Shown here one piece after another: positions 30,339 through 40,282 of a stretch of DNA of 64,000 nucleotides. Position 1 is the first letter of the stretch; each line of letters opens with the position of its first letter. The translations under genes and the position numbers were made by a program. The DNA is taken from NCBI RefSeq assembly GCF_020523625.1, contig NZ_JAJAQH010000006.1:186001-250000 (forward strand), given 5' to 3'. The notes beneath the pieces are model-generated. The model did no database searches and was not told the DNA's origin. It saw only the letters and a list, made by a program, of their open reading frames with translations. Origin of the DNA: Methylovorus menthalis. Its GTDB lineage: Bacteria; Pseudomonadota; Gammaproteobacteria; Burkholderiales; Methylophilaceae.

Positions 30339-31163
30339 TTAGTCAGATGCCTGACCCAATAGCGATTCCAGCTCGGCATCACTAAAGCCAGCAGCGCGGC
30401 GGGCTTCCATATTGAATGGGCCGCGCAGGGTGGGTGCGCTGTAGCGCGAGGCCAACTCGGCATAGGTCGCCAGAGGCTCAAGCTTGCCCTGTTCGCAAAG
30501 CCAGCCGAACCAGCGATTACCGACGGCAACATGGCCAATTTCATCACGCAGGATGATATCGAGAATGGCGGCCGCCGCCATGTCACCTGCCTGGGCGAGT
30601 TTGGCGCGCAGGGGCGGCGAGGCATCCAGGCCGCGGGCTTCCATGGTGCGGGGTACCAGCGCAATGCGCGCCAGGATGTCATGTTCTGTGCGGGTAGCCA
30701 TTTCCCACAGGCTGTTGTGGGCGGGGAAGTCGCCATAGCGGTAGCCCATAGTCACGAGATGCTCTTGCAACAAGCTGAAGTGCAAGGCTTCTTCCTGCGC
30801 GACTTGCAGCCAGTCGGCATAAAAGGCATCTGGCATGCCGGGAAAGCGCCAGATCACGTCCAGCGCCAGATTGATCGCGTTGAATTCAATATGGGCCAGT
30901 GCATGAATCAAGGTGGCGCGGCCTTCCACGGTACGCATGTTGCGGCGCTTGACCGCAAGCGGCGAGACCAGCTCGGGTTGCAGTGGGCGACCGGGAATCG
31001 ACAGCTGTGCCTGGTCTGGCGCCATACTGAGGTCAGCGGCGCTATGCAGTGCAACCTCCCCCGACTGATACGCACTATGCAAGTCAGTCACGCCTGCGAC
31101 TTTGCGGCTGGGTTCTGCTTCGGCCAGCCAGACGAGGGCCGCTTGTCGGAGTTCAGTAGGCAT
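30339..31163 (-). CDS. DUF455 ferritin-like protein
   Basis: A 274-residue protein of the DUF455 family, which has a ferritin-like four-helix bundle. Metal-ligand-type pairs are visible in LAHIEFNAINLALDV, QVAQEEALHFSLLQEHL and LRDEIGHVAVGNRWF, with Glu and His residues spaced as in diiron proteins. The natural function is unknown. The ATG at 31163 fits the family; the reading frame continues 42 codons upstream into the previous gene and that extension is not supported. It follows the HPP-CBS gene after 79 bases. Confidence 0.82.
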   Translation of the reverse strand: MPTELRQAALVWLAEAEPSRKVAGVTDLHSAYQSGEVALHSAADLSMAPDQAQLSIPGRPLQPELVSPLAVKRRNMRTVEGRATLIHALAHIEFNAINLALDVIWRFPGMPDAFYADWLQVAQEEALHFSLLQEHLVTMGYRYGDFPAHNSLWEMATRTEHDILARIALVPRTMEARGLDASPPLRAKLAQAGDMAAAAILDIILRDEIGHVAVGNRWFGWLCEQGKLEPLATYAELASRYSAPTLRGPFNMEARRAAGFSDAELESLLGQASD

Positions 31164-31242
31164 GGCTATCAAGGCTTGATGTGAGCGGGCAGTGTAAACG
31201 ATCCCTCGCCAGCATGGAAACGATGCAGGTCCGCGTACCTCA

Positions 31243-32418
31243 TCATCCGCTCGCCATGCTGTTGAGGCGGCCGCGGTAGAGCCCGGCAATCAGGTCGAAC
31301 TGACTGATCATGCCGGCCAGGCGGTGCTCCTGATCCACCACCGGAATATGATGAAGATTGTGCTCGGACACCAAGGGGATCAACTCCACAATGTGCATGT
31401 CGGTGCTGGCGGTGATCACGCGGTTGGTCATGATCTGGCCGACCACTTCGGGTTTATCGCTATGCGTGTAGGGGATGCGTTGCACCACCTGTTTCAGCTT
31501 CCTGGCAATGCCCTGATAGCCGGTGAGGTCGGCCTGCCGCATGAAATCCCCCTGGGTAATAATGCCGCACACACGGCGTGCCTTGTCGAGCACGGGCAAG
31601 GCCTTCAGGTGATGGCGCAGCAGCAGTTGCCAGGCTTCTTCCAGTGTCGTGCCAAACTCCACCGTGATCAGCGAACGCGACATGATGTCCTGGCAGCGTA
31701 TTTCGCCAAAGCGGCGCCGATAGGCATGCATTTCCGTCTGCAGAAATAACGACTCCAGATCATCGCGGCTGATATCCAGCACCTGGTTGTAGTCCTTGAG
31801 CACCGCATCCATGTCGGCGTGGGTAAAGCCCATGCGCGCAAGTGGTGGAATATCCTGCGTCTCATGCAGCGAATGCTCCGGCTCCAGTTGCTGGGCATGC
31901 GGGTAAGGGCGGCGGGTGGCATTGTTGTATACCAGCGCGACTACCAGCAACAGTAGTGAATTCAAGCCAACCGGCATCAGCACATACTCCCAGCCCAGCT
32001 GGTGGATGGCTGGGCCGCCGATGACGGCGGTCAAGGCGACGGCGCCACCTGGCGGATGCAAACAGCGCATGGCAAACATCAACCCTATCGCCAGAAAAAT
32101 GGCGGCAGCCGCCGCGAGCAGTGGCGAAGGTATCCAGCTGGCGCAGATCACGCCCGCGATGGCCGAAAGCATATTGCCACCCATGATGGACCAGGGTTGC
32201 GCCAGCGGGCTGGCCGGGGCTGCATAGAGCAGGACTGCAGATGCGCCTATCGGGGCCATCAGATACGGCAAGCTGGCATGATCCACCAGCAGTGCACTCA
32301 AGCTGGCGGTGATCAAGATGCCCAGCAGAGCCCCGCAGCAGGCTCGCAAGCGCTCGGTGTGGCTTACCATATTGGGTTGCGGGCGAAAGCGCCGCATGAA
32401 CTGCATCAAGGCATGCAT
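31243..32418 (-). CDS. HPP family membrane protein with two CBS domains
   Basis: A 391-residue protein. The first about 190 residues form the HPP domain with five or so helices and the motif CLHPPGGAVALTAVIGG that names the family. Two CBS domains follow (residues about 245-300 and 325-385), ending in IPVVDQEHRLAGMISQFDLIAGL. HPP proteins are membrane proteins of uncertain role, with nitrite transport shown in some plants and cyanobacteria. The CBS pair suggests control by adenine nucleotides. The product of the next gene downstream is DUF455. Confidence 0.88.
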   Translation of the reverse strand: MHALMQFMRRFRPQPNMVSHTERLRACCGALLGILITASLSALLVDHASLPYLMAPIGASAVLLYAAPASPLAQPWSIMGGNMLSAIAGVICASWIPSPLLAAAAAIFLAIGLMFAMRCLHPPGGAVALTAVIGGPAIHQLGWEYVLMPVGLNSLLLLVVALVYNNATRRPYPHAQQLEPEHSLHETQDIPPLARMGFTHADMDAVLKDYNQVLDISRDDLESLFLQTEMHAYRRRFGEIRCQDIMSRSLITVEFGTTLEEAWQLLLRHHLKALPVLDKARRVCGIITQGDFMRQADLTGYQGIARKLKQVVQRIPYTHSDKPEVVGQIMTNRVITASTDMHIVELIPLVSEHNLHHIPVVDQEHRLAGMISQFDLIAGLYRGRLNSMASG

Positions 32419-32589
32419 GGATCAGGCAAGGCCAAACTCGAAAGCGGTATTTTACCGTAGCCGCACTACAATGGTGCGGAAAACCGGGAAAATCACCTGC
32501 ACAAGGAAACTAAGCGTGCAGGTGGCGGTCGGTAATAAAACAATAAATAAGGCTATGTGCGGCGCTGCCTGCGCATGGCGAATGAAAGC

Positions 32590-33822
32590 ATGCATATCAA
32601 CCGAAAAAAAATTATCAAAGTTCTGCTCTTTATCGTGATGGTCGTCGGCCTGTTCATGCTGGGCGCCAACCAATACCGCATGAAGTGGTGGCCGTTTGAA
32701 GATGGTTTTGAAAGCCTCAGCATTGATGAAATCCTGCCGGACCAGAACGCCAAAATAGGCTCGGTATTCGGCACCGAAAACCTCCGCGTGTACAACTTGC
32801 CGATTGATGACGAGTTCCCCTCCGGCCCATTCGAAATCCTGGGCAACAAGCGCTTTCTGTTTATCAGCAAATGTGGCGAAGCCTACTTTACCGCGCAGGA
32901 TGACAATGACATTGAGCGCACCCAATCTCCGCAGCGCCTGAGCAAATCTGAAGATGACGATGATGATGCCAAGCCGCTGGTTTACTGTCAGGGTTCATCC
33001 GGGGTGAAAGACAGCCTGCGAGTCAATAACTCGCTCTATGTCAGCTACATCATGTGGGATGACATGCAGAATGGCGCGCGCCTGGCCGTCTCGGAATTTA
33101 CCCTGGACGTGGTGAATAGCCGCTTGGTCTACAAGCGCGATATTTTTACCAGCAATCCTGCGATTAAAGAGCCGTTTCTCGGTATGCAGGCGGGCGGCAA
33201 GTTGGCGCTGGGCGAGAGCGATGAAATTGTCTACCTGGCCATCGGCGATTTTGGCAAACCGCAGGGCGTGCAGGATACCTCCACTTCGCTTGGCAAGCTG
33301 ATGAAGATCAATACGAAGACCGGCAGCGTGGATGTGTATGCTTCTGGTCTGCGTTCACCTTCCGGTGGTTTGTATTTTGACCATGAATCAGGCGATCTAT
33401 GGGAAACTGAGCACGGGCCGCGCGGTGGCGACGAGATCAACCTGATACGCGAAGGCTCCAATTATGGCTGGCCGCTGGTGAGTTACGGCACCATGTATGA
33501 GCGCGATGGCAATGGCGATTATTACGGCAACAGCTATAACGGACATGATGGCTATGAAAAGCCCATTTTCACGTTTGTGCCTTCCATCGGTGTAGGGTCG
33601 ATTGCGCGTTACCCTAAGTCTGGCCGCAACGCCTATTGGGAAAACAGCTTTTTTGTGGCGGGCATGGCCACTACGACGCTTTACCACATGAAAAAAGAAG
33701 GGCACCGATTGGTCTATGCGGAGCCGGTGCTGAGCGGTTACCGTATTCGCGCCGTCAAGATTGATGCCGATGGTCGCTTTTACCTCAAGACCGACCACAA
33801 CCAGCTATTGATGTCTGAGTAA
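32590..33822 (+). CDS. Membrane-anchored PQQ-type sugar dehydrogenase-like protein
   Basis: A 410-residue protein with an N-terminal signal anchor (KKIIKVLLFIVMVVGLFMLG) and a six-bladed propeller of the glucose/sorbosone dehydrogenase family. Key stretches are YLAIGDFGKPQ, SGLRSPSGGLYFDHESG and WETEHGPRGGDEINLI followed by YGWPLVSYG. The equivalents of PQQ- and calcium-binding residues in soluble glucose dehydrogenase are partly visible. Several acidic residues (KSEDDDDDAKP) form a loop near residue 110. The start is uncertain; ATG at 32590 has a GAAAG just upstream and 32575 is an alternative. The substrate is unknown. Confidence 0.82.
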   Translation: MHINRKKIIKVLLFIVMVVGLFMLGANQYRMKWWPFEDGFESLSIDEILPDQNAKIGSVFGTENLRVYNLPIDDEFPSGPFEILGNKRFLFISKCGEAYFTAQDDNDIERTQSPQRLSKSEDDDDDAKPLVYCQGSSGVKDSLRVNNSLYVSYIMWDDMQNGARLAVSEFTLDVVNSRLVYKRDIFTSNPAIKEPFLGMQAGGKLALGESDEIVYLAIGDFGKPQGVQDTSTSLGKLMKINTKTGSVDVYASGLRSPSGGLYFDHESGDLWETEHGPRGGDEINLIREGSNYGWPLVSYGTMYERDGNGDYYGNSYNGHDGYEKPIFTFVPSIGVGSIARYPKSGRNAYWENSFFVAGMATTTLYHMKKEGHRLVYAEPVLSGYRIRAVKIDADGRFYLKTDHNQLLMSE

Positions 33823-33856
33823 GCCGTAAATGCAGTCGTGGTATGCAGGTTGGGGC

Positions 33857-36325
33857 TTAAATTTCCGGCAACGCCAGCCGCCCACCTGCTTGCAGCAAGG
33901 CTTCAATCTCGGCAAACGGCCGGGGGCGACTCAGTAGGTAACCCTGCACTTCATCGCAGCCATTTTCGCGCAAAAAGGCATATTGCTCAGCCGACTCTAC
34001 GCCCTCGGCAATGACCTGTATTTCCAGGCTGTGTGCCAATGCAATAATGGAGCGGGCAATTACGGCATCGTTATGCGTAGTGGGAATGTCGTTGATGAAT
34101 GACTTGTCTATCTTGAGGCGATTAATAGGCAGGCGCTTGAGATACGACAGGCTGGAGTAGCCGGTCCCAAAGTCATCCAGCGATAGTTGCACGCCCAGAT
34201 CGCTGATCCGGTTCAAGGTGACAATCGACTCCTCGATGTTGTGCATCAGCATGCTTTCGGTGATTTCCAGCTCCAGGCAAGTTGGGTCCAGGCCGGAGTG
34301 CTGCAGGGTTCTCTCGATGCAGTGCACCAGATCTTTTTGCTCCAGTTGCCGCACGGAGAGATTCACTGCTACGCGGATGGGCGGATGGCCTGCCTGCTGC
34401 AATTGCCGGTTCTGATTGGCGGCGGTTTCCATGACCCAGATCCCGATAGGCACAATCAAGCCATCGTCTTCAGATAAAGGAATGAACTGCAATGGCGGAA
34501 TCAGCCCCAGCGTGGGATGCTGCCAGCGGATTAGAGCTTCCATGCCAATAATCTTGCCATTACTCATGCACACCTGCGGTTGGTAATGCAGCACCAGCTG
34601 CTGCTTTTCCAACGCATGCCACAAATCATTTTCCAGGGATAGCCGATGGCCCAGCTCGGCATTCATCTCCTTGGCATAAAAACGGAAATTATTGCTACCG
34701 TTGGCTTTTGCCTGATACATGGCACTATCGGCATTCGATAGCAACGTATCGGCATTGCGACCATCCTGCGGGAAGTTGGCGAGCCCGATGCTGCAGGTGA
34801 TGGTGAGCTGCTTGCCGGTGATGATGAAGGGGTTGATGATGGTATTGCGGATGCGTTGCACCACGGTATGTATGCTCTCATCCAGCGACTGGCTGGTGAG
34901 CAGCAGGACAAATTCATCGCCGCCCAACCGCGCCACGGTATCGCCATCGCGCAGGCACGATTGCAGCCGCTGCCCCAACAGGCGAATCAGTTCATCGCCC
35001 GCACTGTGCCCCATGCTGTCATTTATCCGCTTGAAATTATCAATATCCACAAAGGCCACGCTAAACATCCAGTTGTGGCGGCGGGCTTCGCTGATGGCCT
35101 GATGCATGCGCTCTTTCAGCAAGTTGCGGTTGGCCAGCCCGGTCAGCGTGTCGTAATTCGCCTGCCGTTCCAGGGTTTCCTGATATTGCCTGATCTCGGT
35201 GATGTCTTTTTGCACGCCGACAAAGTAGCGGGGCGGCCCACCATTAACATCGGGCACTGGGGCTACATACAGCTCGTTCCAGAACAAGCTGCCATCCTTG
35301 CGGTAATTGCGCAGGATAGCGTAGCCCGGGCAGCGCTCACGGATCGCTGTGCGTATTTTTTCTAGCTCGGGCTGATCATGGTCATGTCCCTGCAAGAAGC
35401 GGCAATTACGGCCAATCGCTTCTTGCGATGGATAGCCGGTGACCTGCTCAAACGCCCGGTTGACGTAGATCAGTGGCATGGCTGGTTGTGTTACATCTAC
35501 AATCAGAATCGGCGTGGCACTAGCCTCAATGGCGTGGTTACGCAGTAGCAGGGCTTCTTCTACCTTGCGCTGCTCGGTGATGTCGATGCCGATGCCGCCG
35601 ATGTGATTGAAATTGCCATCCATATCCTGCACAGGGAAGGTAGTCAGCAACCACAGCTTGAAATCATCCGCCTGTGGAAACTGGCGGACATGCTGAATCG
35701 CCTCGCCCTGGGCCAGCATCTGTTGCTCGGCGGCCCGCATTTCTTTCGCGAGCTGAGGCGGGAAAAGCATGCTGTCGTGCTTGCCTATGATTTCCTCATG
35801 CGGCAATTGCAGCGCATCCACGGTACTGGCGTTGGCAAAAATATACTGGCCGTGCTGATCTTTAATGAAGGCAATGGCGGGCAGGTTTTGCATGAACACG
35901 CGAAACAGGCGATTGCTGTTTTCAAGTTCGCGCTCCATGCGCCGGTGCACGACTTTTTCTTCTGCCCGCTCCAGCGCCGAAATTACCGCACTGGGCAGTC
36001 TGCTAAGGTTGTTCTTGATGATGTAGTCGGTGGCGCCATTCTTGAGCGAGAGAATGGCGGTTTCTTCCCCTATGGTGCCCGAGACAAAAATAAACGGAAT
36101 TTCAGGGGCGACTTCGCGCGCAATATGCAGAGCCGACATGCCGTCAAACTGCGGCAGAGAGTAGTCGGAAAGAATGAGCTGAGGATGATAGTCCTGAATC
36201 TGGTCGCGAAAATCCTGCTCGGTTTCCACCCGCTTGATTTCGCAAGTCAGACCGGCACGCTTGAGCTCACGCAGGCTGAGCTCGGCATCGGTCGGGCTAT
36301 CTTCCACCATCAGGATACGCAACAT
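33857..36325 (-). CDS. Receiver-PAS-PAS-GGDEF-EAL protein (cyclic-di-GMP turnover)
   Basis: An 822-residue regulator. Residues 1-125 are a receiver domain (ILMVEDSPTDAELSLREL; phosphoacceptor Asp in LILSDYSLP). PAS domains follow at about 140-265 and 275-390 (NCRFLQGHDHDQPE is a LOV/flavin-type segment, with the Cys in GRNCRFLQG). A GGDEF domain with intact motif ARLGGDEFVLLL lies at about 400-560, and an EAL domain beginning GMEALIRWQHP lies at about 575-815. Both enzymatic signatures look intact, so either synthesis or breakdown of c-di-GMP is possible. It is the last gene of a three-gene sensory operon. Confidence 0.93.
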   Translation of the reverse strand: MLRILMVEDSPTDAELSLRELKRAGLTCEIKRVETEQDFRDQIQDYHPQLILSDYSLPQFDGMSALHIAREVAPEIPFIFVSGTIGEETAILSLKNGATDYIIKNNLSRLPSAVISALERAEEKVVHRRMERELENSNRLFRVFMQNLPAIAFIKDQHGQYIFANASTVDALQLPHEEIIGKHDSMLFPPQLAKEMRAAEQQMLAQGEAIQHVRQFPQADDFKLWLLTTFPVQDMDGNFNHIGGIGIDITEQRKVEEALLLRNHAIEASATPILIVDVTQPAMPLIYVNRAFEQVTGYPSQEAIGRNCRFLQGHDHDQPELEKIRTAIRERCPGYAILRNYRKDGSLFWNELYVAPVPDVNGGPPRYFVGVQKDITEIRQYQETLERQANYDTLTGLANRNLLKERMHQAISEARRHNWMFSVAFVDIDNFKRINDSMGHSAGDELIRLLGQRLQSCLRDGDTVARLGGDEFVLLLTSQSLDESIHTVVQRIRNTIINPFIITGKQLTITCSIGLANFPQDGRNADTLLSNADSAMYQAKANGSNNFRFYAKEMNAELGHRLSLENDLWHALEKQQLVLHYQPQVCMSNGKIIGMEALIRWQHPTLGLIPPLQFIPLSEDDGLIVPIGIWVMETAANQNRQLQQAGHPPIRVAVNLSVRQLEQKDLVHCIERTLQHSGLDPTCLELEITESMLMHNIEESIVTLNRISDLGVQLSLDDFGTGYSSLSYLKRLPINRLKIDKSFINDIPTTHNDAVIARSIIALAHSLEIQVIAEGVESAEQYAFLRENGCDEVQGYLLSRPRPFAEIEALLQAGGRLALPEI

Positions 36326-36379
36326 TTGCTTCCCCTATTGCTGCCTCGACTTCATGGCCAAGGCACGTTTTTCAAGCGG

Positions 36380-36826
36380 CTACTGGTATTGCGGGATCTT
36401 GTTCAAGATTGCCCAGTAGCAGCCCACTTTGGACACTTCCTCCACAAACTGGTCAAACTCGACTGGCTTGACCAGATAACTGTTCACCCCAAGCTCGTAG
36501 CTTTTGACGATATCGCGCTCCTCAGCGCTCGACGTCAGCATCACTACCGGGATCATGCGTGTTTTTTCAGAGTTCTTGATCTGCTGTAATACCTCAATGC
36601 CATCCACCCTCGGCATTTTCAGATCCAGCAAAATCAGCTTGGGCGAGGGCTTGGCTCGATGCTCGAAAGCCCCTTGTCGGAATACATAATCCAGCGCCTC
36701 CTGTCCGTCCTTCAGCCAAAGTATTTCATTGGTCAGGCCGATTTTCTTGAGGGCGCGTAGCGTCATTTCAGCATCGGTCTCGCTATCTTCGACCAGCAGG
36801 ATTTGCACTTGTTGCATGTCATCCAT
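36380..36826 (-). CDS. Single-domain response regulator (Rcp1-type)
   Basis: A 148-residue CheY-like receiver with no output domain. The start [22 protein letters not shown], the phosphoacceptor in [13 protein letters not shown] and the switch lysine in YLVKPVEFD are all present. The extended alpha-4 region ([21 protein letters not shown]) fits the Rcp1 type that pairs with phytochrome-like or CHASE3-type kinases. The start is chosen at 36826 because AAGGAG lies seven bases upstream. It overlaps the end of the histidine kinase gene by eight bases, so the pair is cotranslated. Confidence 0.93.
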   Translation of the reverse strand: MDDMQQVQILLVEDSETDAEMTLRALKKIGLTNEILWLKDGQEALDYVFRQGAFEHRAKPSPKLILLDLKMPRVDGIEVLQQIKNSEKTRMIPVVMLTSSAEERDIVKSYELGVNSYLVKPVEFDQFVEEVSKVGCYWAILNKIPQYQ

Positions 36827-38198
36827 GATGAGGCTCCTTCCAGGGTAAGCTGAATCCAAACACACTGCCTTCTCCCAGTGTACTCTTGCCCCAGACTTGC
36901 CCACCGTGCCGCACAATTATGCGTTGCACAATGGCGAGCCCAACGCCAGTACCGGGGAATTCATCAGCACTGTGCAAGCGCTGAAATACGCCAAACAGCT
37001 TGTTGTAATAACGCATGTCAAAGCCGACGCCGTTATCTTCAATTTCGTAGGACACCATGTCGCGATGATGGCTGGAACGCACAATCACACGTGGCGCCGG
37101 TTTGTTTTTGCTGTATTTGACGGCATTGGAAAGCAGGTTGATCAGCACCTGCCGGATCAGCGCACGATCGGCATGGACGGTCAGCAGCTGTTGCAGTTCA
37201 AGCGCTGTGTTGTGCGCCATCTGGTCGGCCGTCACTTCCTGCCATACCTCATGAATCAGCGTGGGCATATTGATAGGCTCAGCTTCAATCTGCTTGCGAC
37301 CAGAACGGGCGAACTGCAGCAGATCATCAATCAGCTGGCCCATTTTTCGGCTATTGCTGCGCACTACCGAGAGCAGGCGCAAGCCTTCTTCATCCAGCTT
37401 GTCGCTGTAGTCTTCCTCAAACATGCGTGAGTAACCATCAATCGCGCGCAAGGGCGCCCGCAAGTCATGCGAGACGGAGTAACTGAAGCTTTCCAGCTCA
37501 CGGTTGGTGATTTCAAGCTGCGAGGCCGTGGCCTCGGCTTTGCGTTGTGCCCGCTCGCGGCTCTGTATTTCCTTGATCAGCAGCCAGAAACTCAAGCCCA
37601 GCATGCTGGCTGCCAGCAGGTTGCCGATCAATATCCATTGGCGGGTGGAGGCGGCTTCGTCTTCCATGGCTTTCAAACGTTGCCTGAGCAAGGTCTGCTC
37701 GGTATTCAGGATATTGGCAGCCTGCGTGCGGATGTCCTGCATGATCTGTTTGCCGGTATCCAGCATGCCGAGAAATACCGGGTCGGTCGCCAGGCGATGA
37801 TTTTCCTGCTTGGTGGAAATAATGGCGTGTATGGAATCCAGCTTGTCCTGCACCCGCGCATTGAAGGCAAGGACCTGGCGCTGCTGAGTCGGGTTGTCGG
37901 ACGTCAGCGCTTGCAGTTTTTGCATGTCGGCGGGCAGCTTGCGCACGACATCTTCATACAGCCGGAAAAAATGCCGGTCATTGGTCAGCAGGTAGCCGCG
38001 TTCGCTCGACTCGGCTTCCTTGAGGCCCGCGGTGACTTTATCCAGCTGTATCAGCACGGTATAGGTATGATCGACCCAGCGTGAGCTGGTCACGAAATGT
38101 TCAGTACGGGTGAAAGACAGGTAGGCGATCGTGGCAAGCAGCAGCATGGCGATGCCCATCCCAACCGAAGTGAGCAACTGCTTGATTACCGGTTTCAT
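36819..38198 (-). CDS. Membrane sensor histidine kinase with CHASE3-type periplasmic domain
   Basis: A 459-residue kinase. Two transmembrane helices (about residues 7-30 and 180-200) frame a periplasmic domain that reads as CHASE3 ([17 protein letters not shown]). A coiled-coil linker leads to the HisKA domain with [20 protein letters not shown] (phospho-His) and the ATPase domain with N box [12 protein letters not shown], then IEDNGVGFD and [12 protein letters not shown]. The ATG at 38198 has a GGAGG site. It begins the operon that continues with the single-domain regulator and the GGDEF-EAL protein. Confidence 0.93.
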   Translation of the reverse strand: MKPVIKQLLTSVGMGIAMLLLATIAYLSFTRTEHFVTSSRWVDHTYTVLIQLDKVTAGLKEAESSERGYLLTNDRHFFRLYEDVVRKLPADMQKLQALTSDNPTQQRQVLAFNARVQDKLDSIHAIISTKQENHRLATDPVFLGMLDTGKQIMQDIRTQAANILNTEQTLLRQRLKAMEDEAASTRQWILIGNLLAASMLGLSFWLLIKEIQSRERAQRKAEATASQLEITNRELESFSYSVSHDLRAPLRAIDGYSRMFEEDYSDKLDEEGLRLLSVVRSNSRKMGQLIDDLLQFARSGRKQIEAEPINMPTLIHEVWQEVTADQMAHNTALELQQLLTVHADRALIRQVLINLLSNAVKYSKNKPAPRVIVRSSHHRDMVSYEIEDNGVGFDMRYYNKLFGVFQRLHSADEFPGTGVGLAIVQRIIVRHGGQVWGKSTLGEGSVFGFSLPWKEPHHG

Positions 38199-38525
38199 GT
38201 CAAAACGACCTCCTGCTGTGAGGTAATGCTGTTTCCTGATGCGGTAAAACCAATTGTAAAGATTTGTTACAAGCGCCATAGTAGCCAACTTGCGGCGTGC
38301 GTGCTACCCATAAAAATAATGTCAGCGCGACAGCGCCGCTACCTCAAGCCTGATTGCAGGGGTATATCCACCCCAGGCCCCATGCAAAACATGCCGTGCT
38401 ATAAGAAGTATCGGCTGCCATCTAGAATACTGTTGGGTATGTCATTATTTTTGTTAAAAAAATTAAAGTGCCTTGTGTCGCAGACTTCATTTGCCAGTAT
38501 CCACTTAATTTGTTAGATTTGCCGC
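38199..38525. other. Divergent promoter region between sensor kinase and metal operon
   Basis: This 327-base region separates the divergent histidine kinase and the first gene of the efflux operon. I see no RNA gene or repeat. The final 90 bases before the efflux operon are AT-rich and probably hold its promoter; no MerR-type or CzcR-type regulator gene is adjacent. Confidence 0.4.
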
Positions 38526-38924
38526 ATGTTTCGCCGTCCATTCAAATCCATGTCTGTTGCCATTGTGCTCTGGCTTGCCATTTTGCAAGTCTTTGCGCCA
38601 TTCATCCATGGGCATCTGGAATTGAATGCCGAAGATCAGGGCCACGGCCTGCACATGCATGCGGTGGATATTGATGTGCCGGAGATGCATAGCGCGGCTG
38701 ACCATGTCAGCATGGGGCATGCCGCCCTGCATACGGTCACCGTGGAGCACGGCCTCAAGAATGACCAGGATCTTTTGATCCAGGCACCCATGCTAGTGCT
38801 GGTTTTCCTCTTACTGCTAGCATTGCCCGCCAGCAAACGTCTTTTCCCCCCTGTGTTTGGCAAGCATGCCAAACGTCTGCAGTTTTATTCGCCTTACCTA
38901 TCCCGAGCGCCACCTGTCGCCTGA
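38526..38924 (+). CDS. Histidine-rich exported protein, CzcI-like, leading the efflux operon
   Basis: A 132-residue protein with an N-terminal hydrophobic signal or anchor (VAIVLWLAILQVFAPFIHGH). A His-rich middle (HGLHMHAV, HSAADHVSMGHAALH) could bind metal, and a second hydrophobic helix (APMLVLVFLLLLALP) follows. It stands just before the CzcCBA-type genes, where small CzcI proteins occur in Cupriavidus. The similarity is in position and composition rather than a clear motif, so the label is an inference. A role in metal sensing or delivery is plausible. Confidence 0.65.
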   Translation: MFRRPFKSMSVAIVLWLAILQVFAPFIHGHLELNAEDQGHGLHMHAVDIDVPEMHSAADHVSMGHAALHTVTVEHGLKNDQDLLIQAPMLVLVFLLLLALPASKRLFPPVFGKHAKRLQFYSPYLSRAPPVA

Positions 38925-38980
38925 GTTATTGCTTTGAACGCAGCGACAGCTGCGCCAGATGATAGCTTCAGGAGAACTCT

Positions 38981-40282
38981 ATGTACCAGAAACGCCCGTT
39001 TGGGCGCGTGATGCCATGCATTTTTTGGCTATGCATGTTGTGCGCGGGAAGCATGGCTACCGCGACAGTGCAGGCAGCGCCATTGGCCGCCGATGCTCGC
39101 CATACCGACATCCAGCACACCGATATTGTTGACCCCGATGCGGCTTTAAGCCTGCATGACGTGGTTGAAAAATCCTATTTACGTAACCCCACGCAGCCGA
39201 TATTGGCGGCGCGCATGGCCGAAGTGCGGGCACGCCGCACCGTGGCAACATCGTTCCTGCCACAGGCGCCTGCCGTGGGCATGAGCGCGCAGAACGACGC
39301 CGTGGGAAGTGGTCGCGGTGAGCGCGACTGGCAGGCCGAACTCGAGCTGCCAGTCTGGCTGCAAGGTCAACGCAATGCCCGCAAACATGTGGCCGATGCC
39401 GCCGATGAAGACCTCGCCGCCAGCCGCGATAGTCTCAAGTTGCAGGTGGCAGGCTATGTGCGCGATGCCATCTGGGATATCCGCATGAATGCCAATGCCC
39501 TGGAGCTGGCCGACCTGCGGCTAAACACCGCCACCGCGCTGGAGCACGATGTGCAACGCCGTTTTGAGGCGGGTGAGCTCGCCAAGACGGACCTCATGCT
39601 GGCGCAGAACGAGCGCATCATTGCCGAAACCGGCCGCTTGCGGGCCCAGGCCGAGCTCATGCATGCGCGGCATCGTTACATCATACTCACCGGTCTGCAC
39701 ACCATGCCACAGCAGCAGGATGAACCGCAGTCTGCGCTGGAAGATTACAGCGAGCAGCATCCCTACTACCGTGAAGCCATGTCACGGCTGGGCCTCACCC
39801 AGCAGGCACGCGAGCTGGCCCGGCTGGAGCGGCGCGAAAATCCGCAAGTGATCCTGAATGCCCGCAGCCAGCGCGGACCATTTGAAAACGCCTTTAACGA
39901 CAGCATAGGCCTCAAGCTGCGTATCCCGCTGGATAGCCCGGTACGTGCTGCTCCCATTGAAGCTGCGGCCGAAATGGAAGTCGGCCGCGCTCAAAGTGCC
40001 CGCGACAGCCTGATCTATCAACTCGAAACCTCCATGCACGAAGCCGAGCACAACCTCACGGTCAGCCGGGCCGAGCTCGAGATGGTCACGCGTCAGCAGG
40101 CGCTGGCACAAGAAAATCTACGCCTTGCCACCAAGGCATTCCAGCTCGGCGAAACCGATCTGGTCGGCCTGATGCGCATACAGGCGCTGGCCTATGAGGC
40201 CGAGCGCGCACTCACTACCCGGCGCATACAGCTGCAATGGGACATTGCCCGATATAACCAGGCGGTTGGAGTATTACCATGA
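38981..40282 (+). CDS. Outer-membrane efflux protein (CzcC/TolC family)
   Basis: A 433-residue outer-membrane factor of metal RND systems. A signal peptide (CMLCAGSMATATVQA) is followed by two OEP repeats, with coiled-coil segments such as ALELADLRLNTATALEHDVQRRFEAGELAKTDL around residue 200 and a matching one near 395. The gene's stop overlaps the next start (ATGA at 40279), so it is translated with the adaptor. It forms the exit duct for the tripartite pump. Confidence 0.9.
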   Translation: MYQKRPFGRVMPCIFWLCMLCAGSMATATVQAAPLAADARHTDIQHTDIVDPDAALSLHDVVEKSYLRNPTQPILAARMAEVRARRTVATSFLPQAPAVGMSAQNDAVGSGRGERDWQAELELPVWLQGQRNARKHVADAADEDLAASRDSLKLQVAGYVRDAIWDIRMNANALELADLRLNTATALEHDVQRRFEAGELAKTDLMLAQNERIIAETGRLRAQAELMHARHRYIILTGLHTMPQQQDEPQSALEDYSEQHPYYREAMSRLGLTQQARELARLERRENPQVILNARSQRGPFENAFNDSIGLKLRIPLDSPVRAAPIEAAAEMEVGRAQSARDSLIYQLETSMHEAEHNLTVSRAELEMVTRQQALAQENLRLATKAFQLGETDLVGLMRIQALAYEAERALTTRRIQLQWDIARYNQAVGVLP

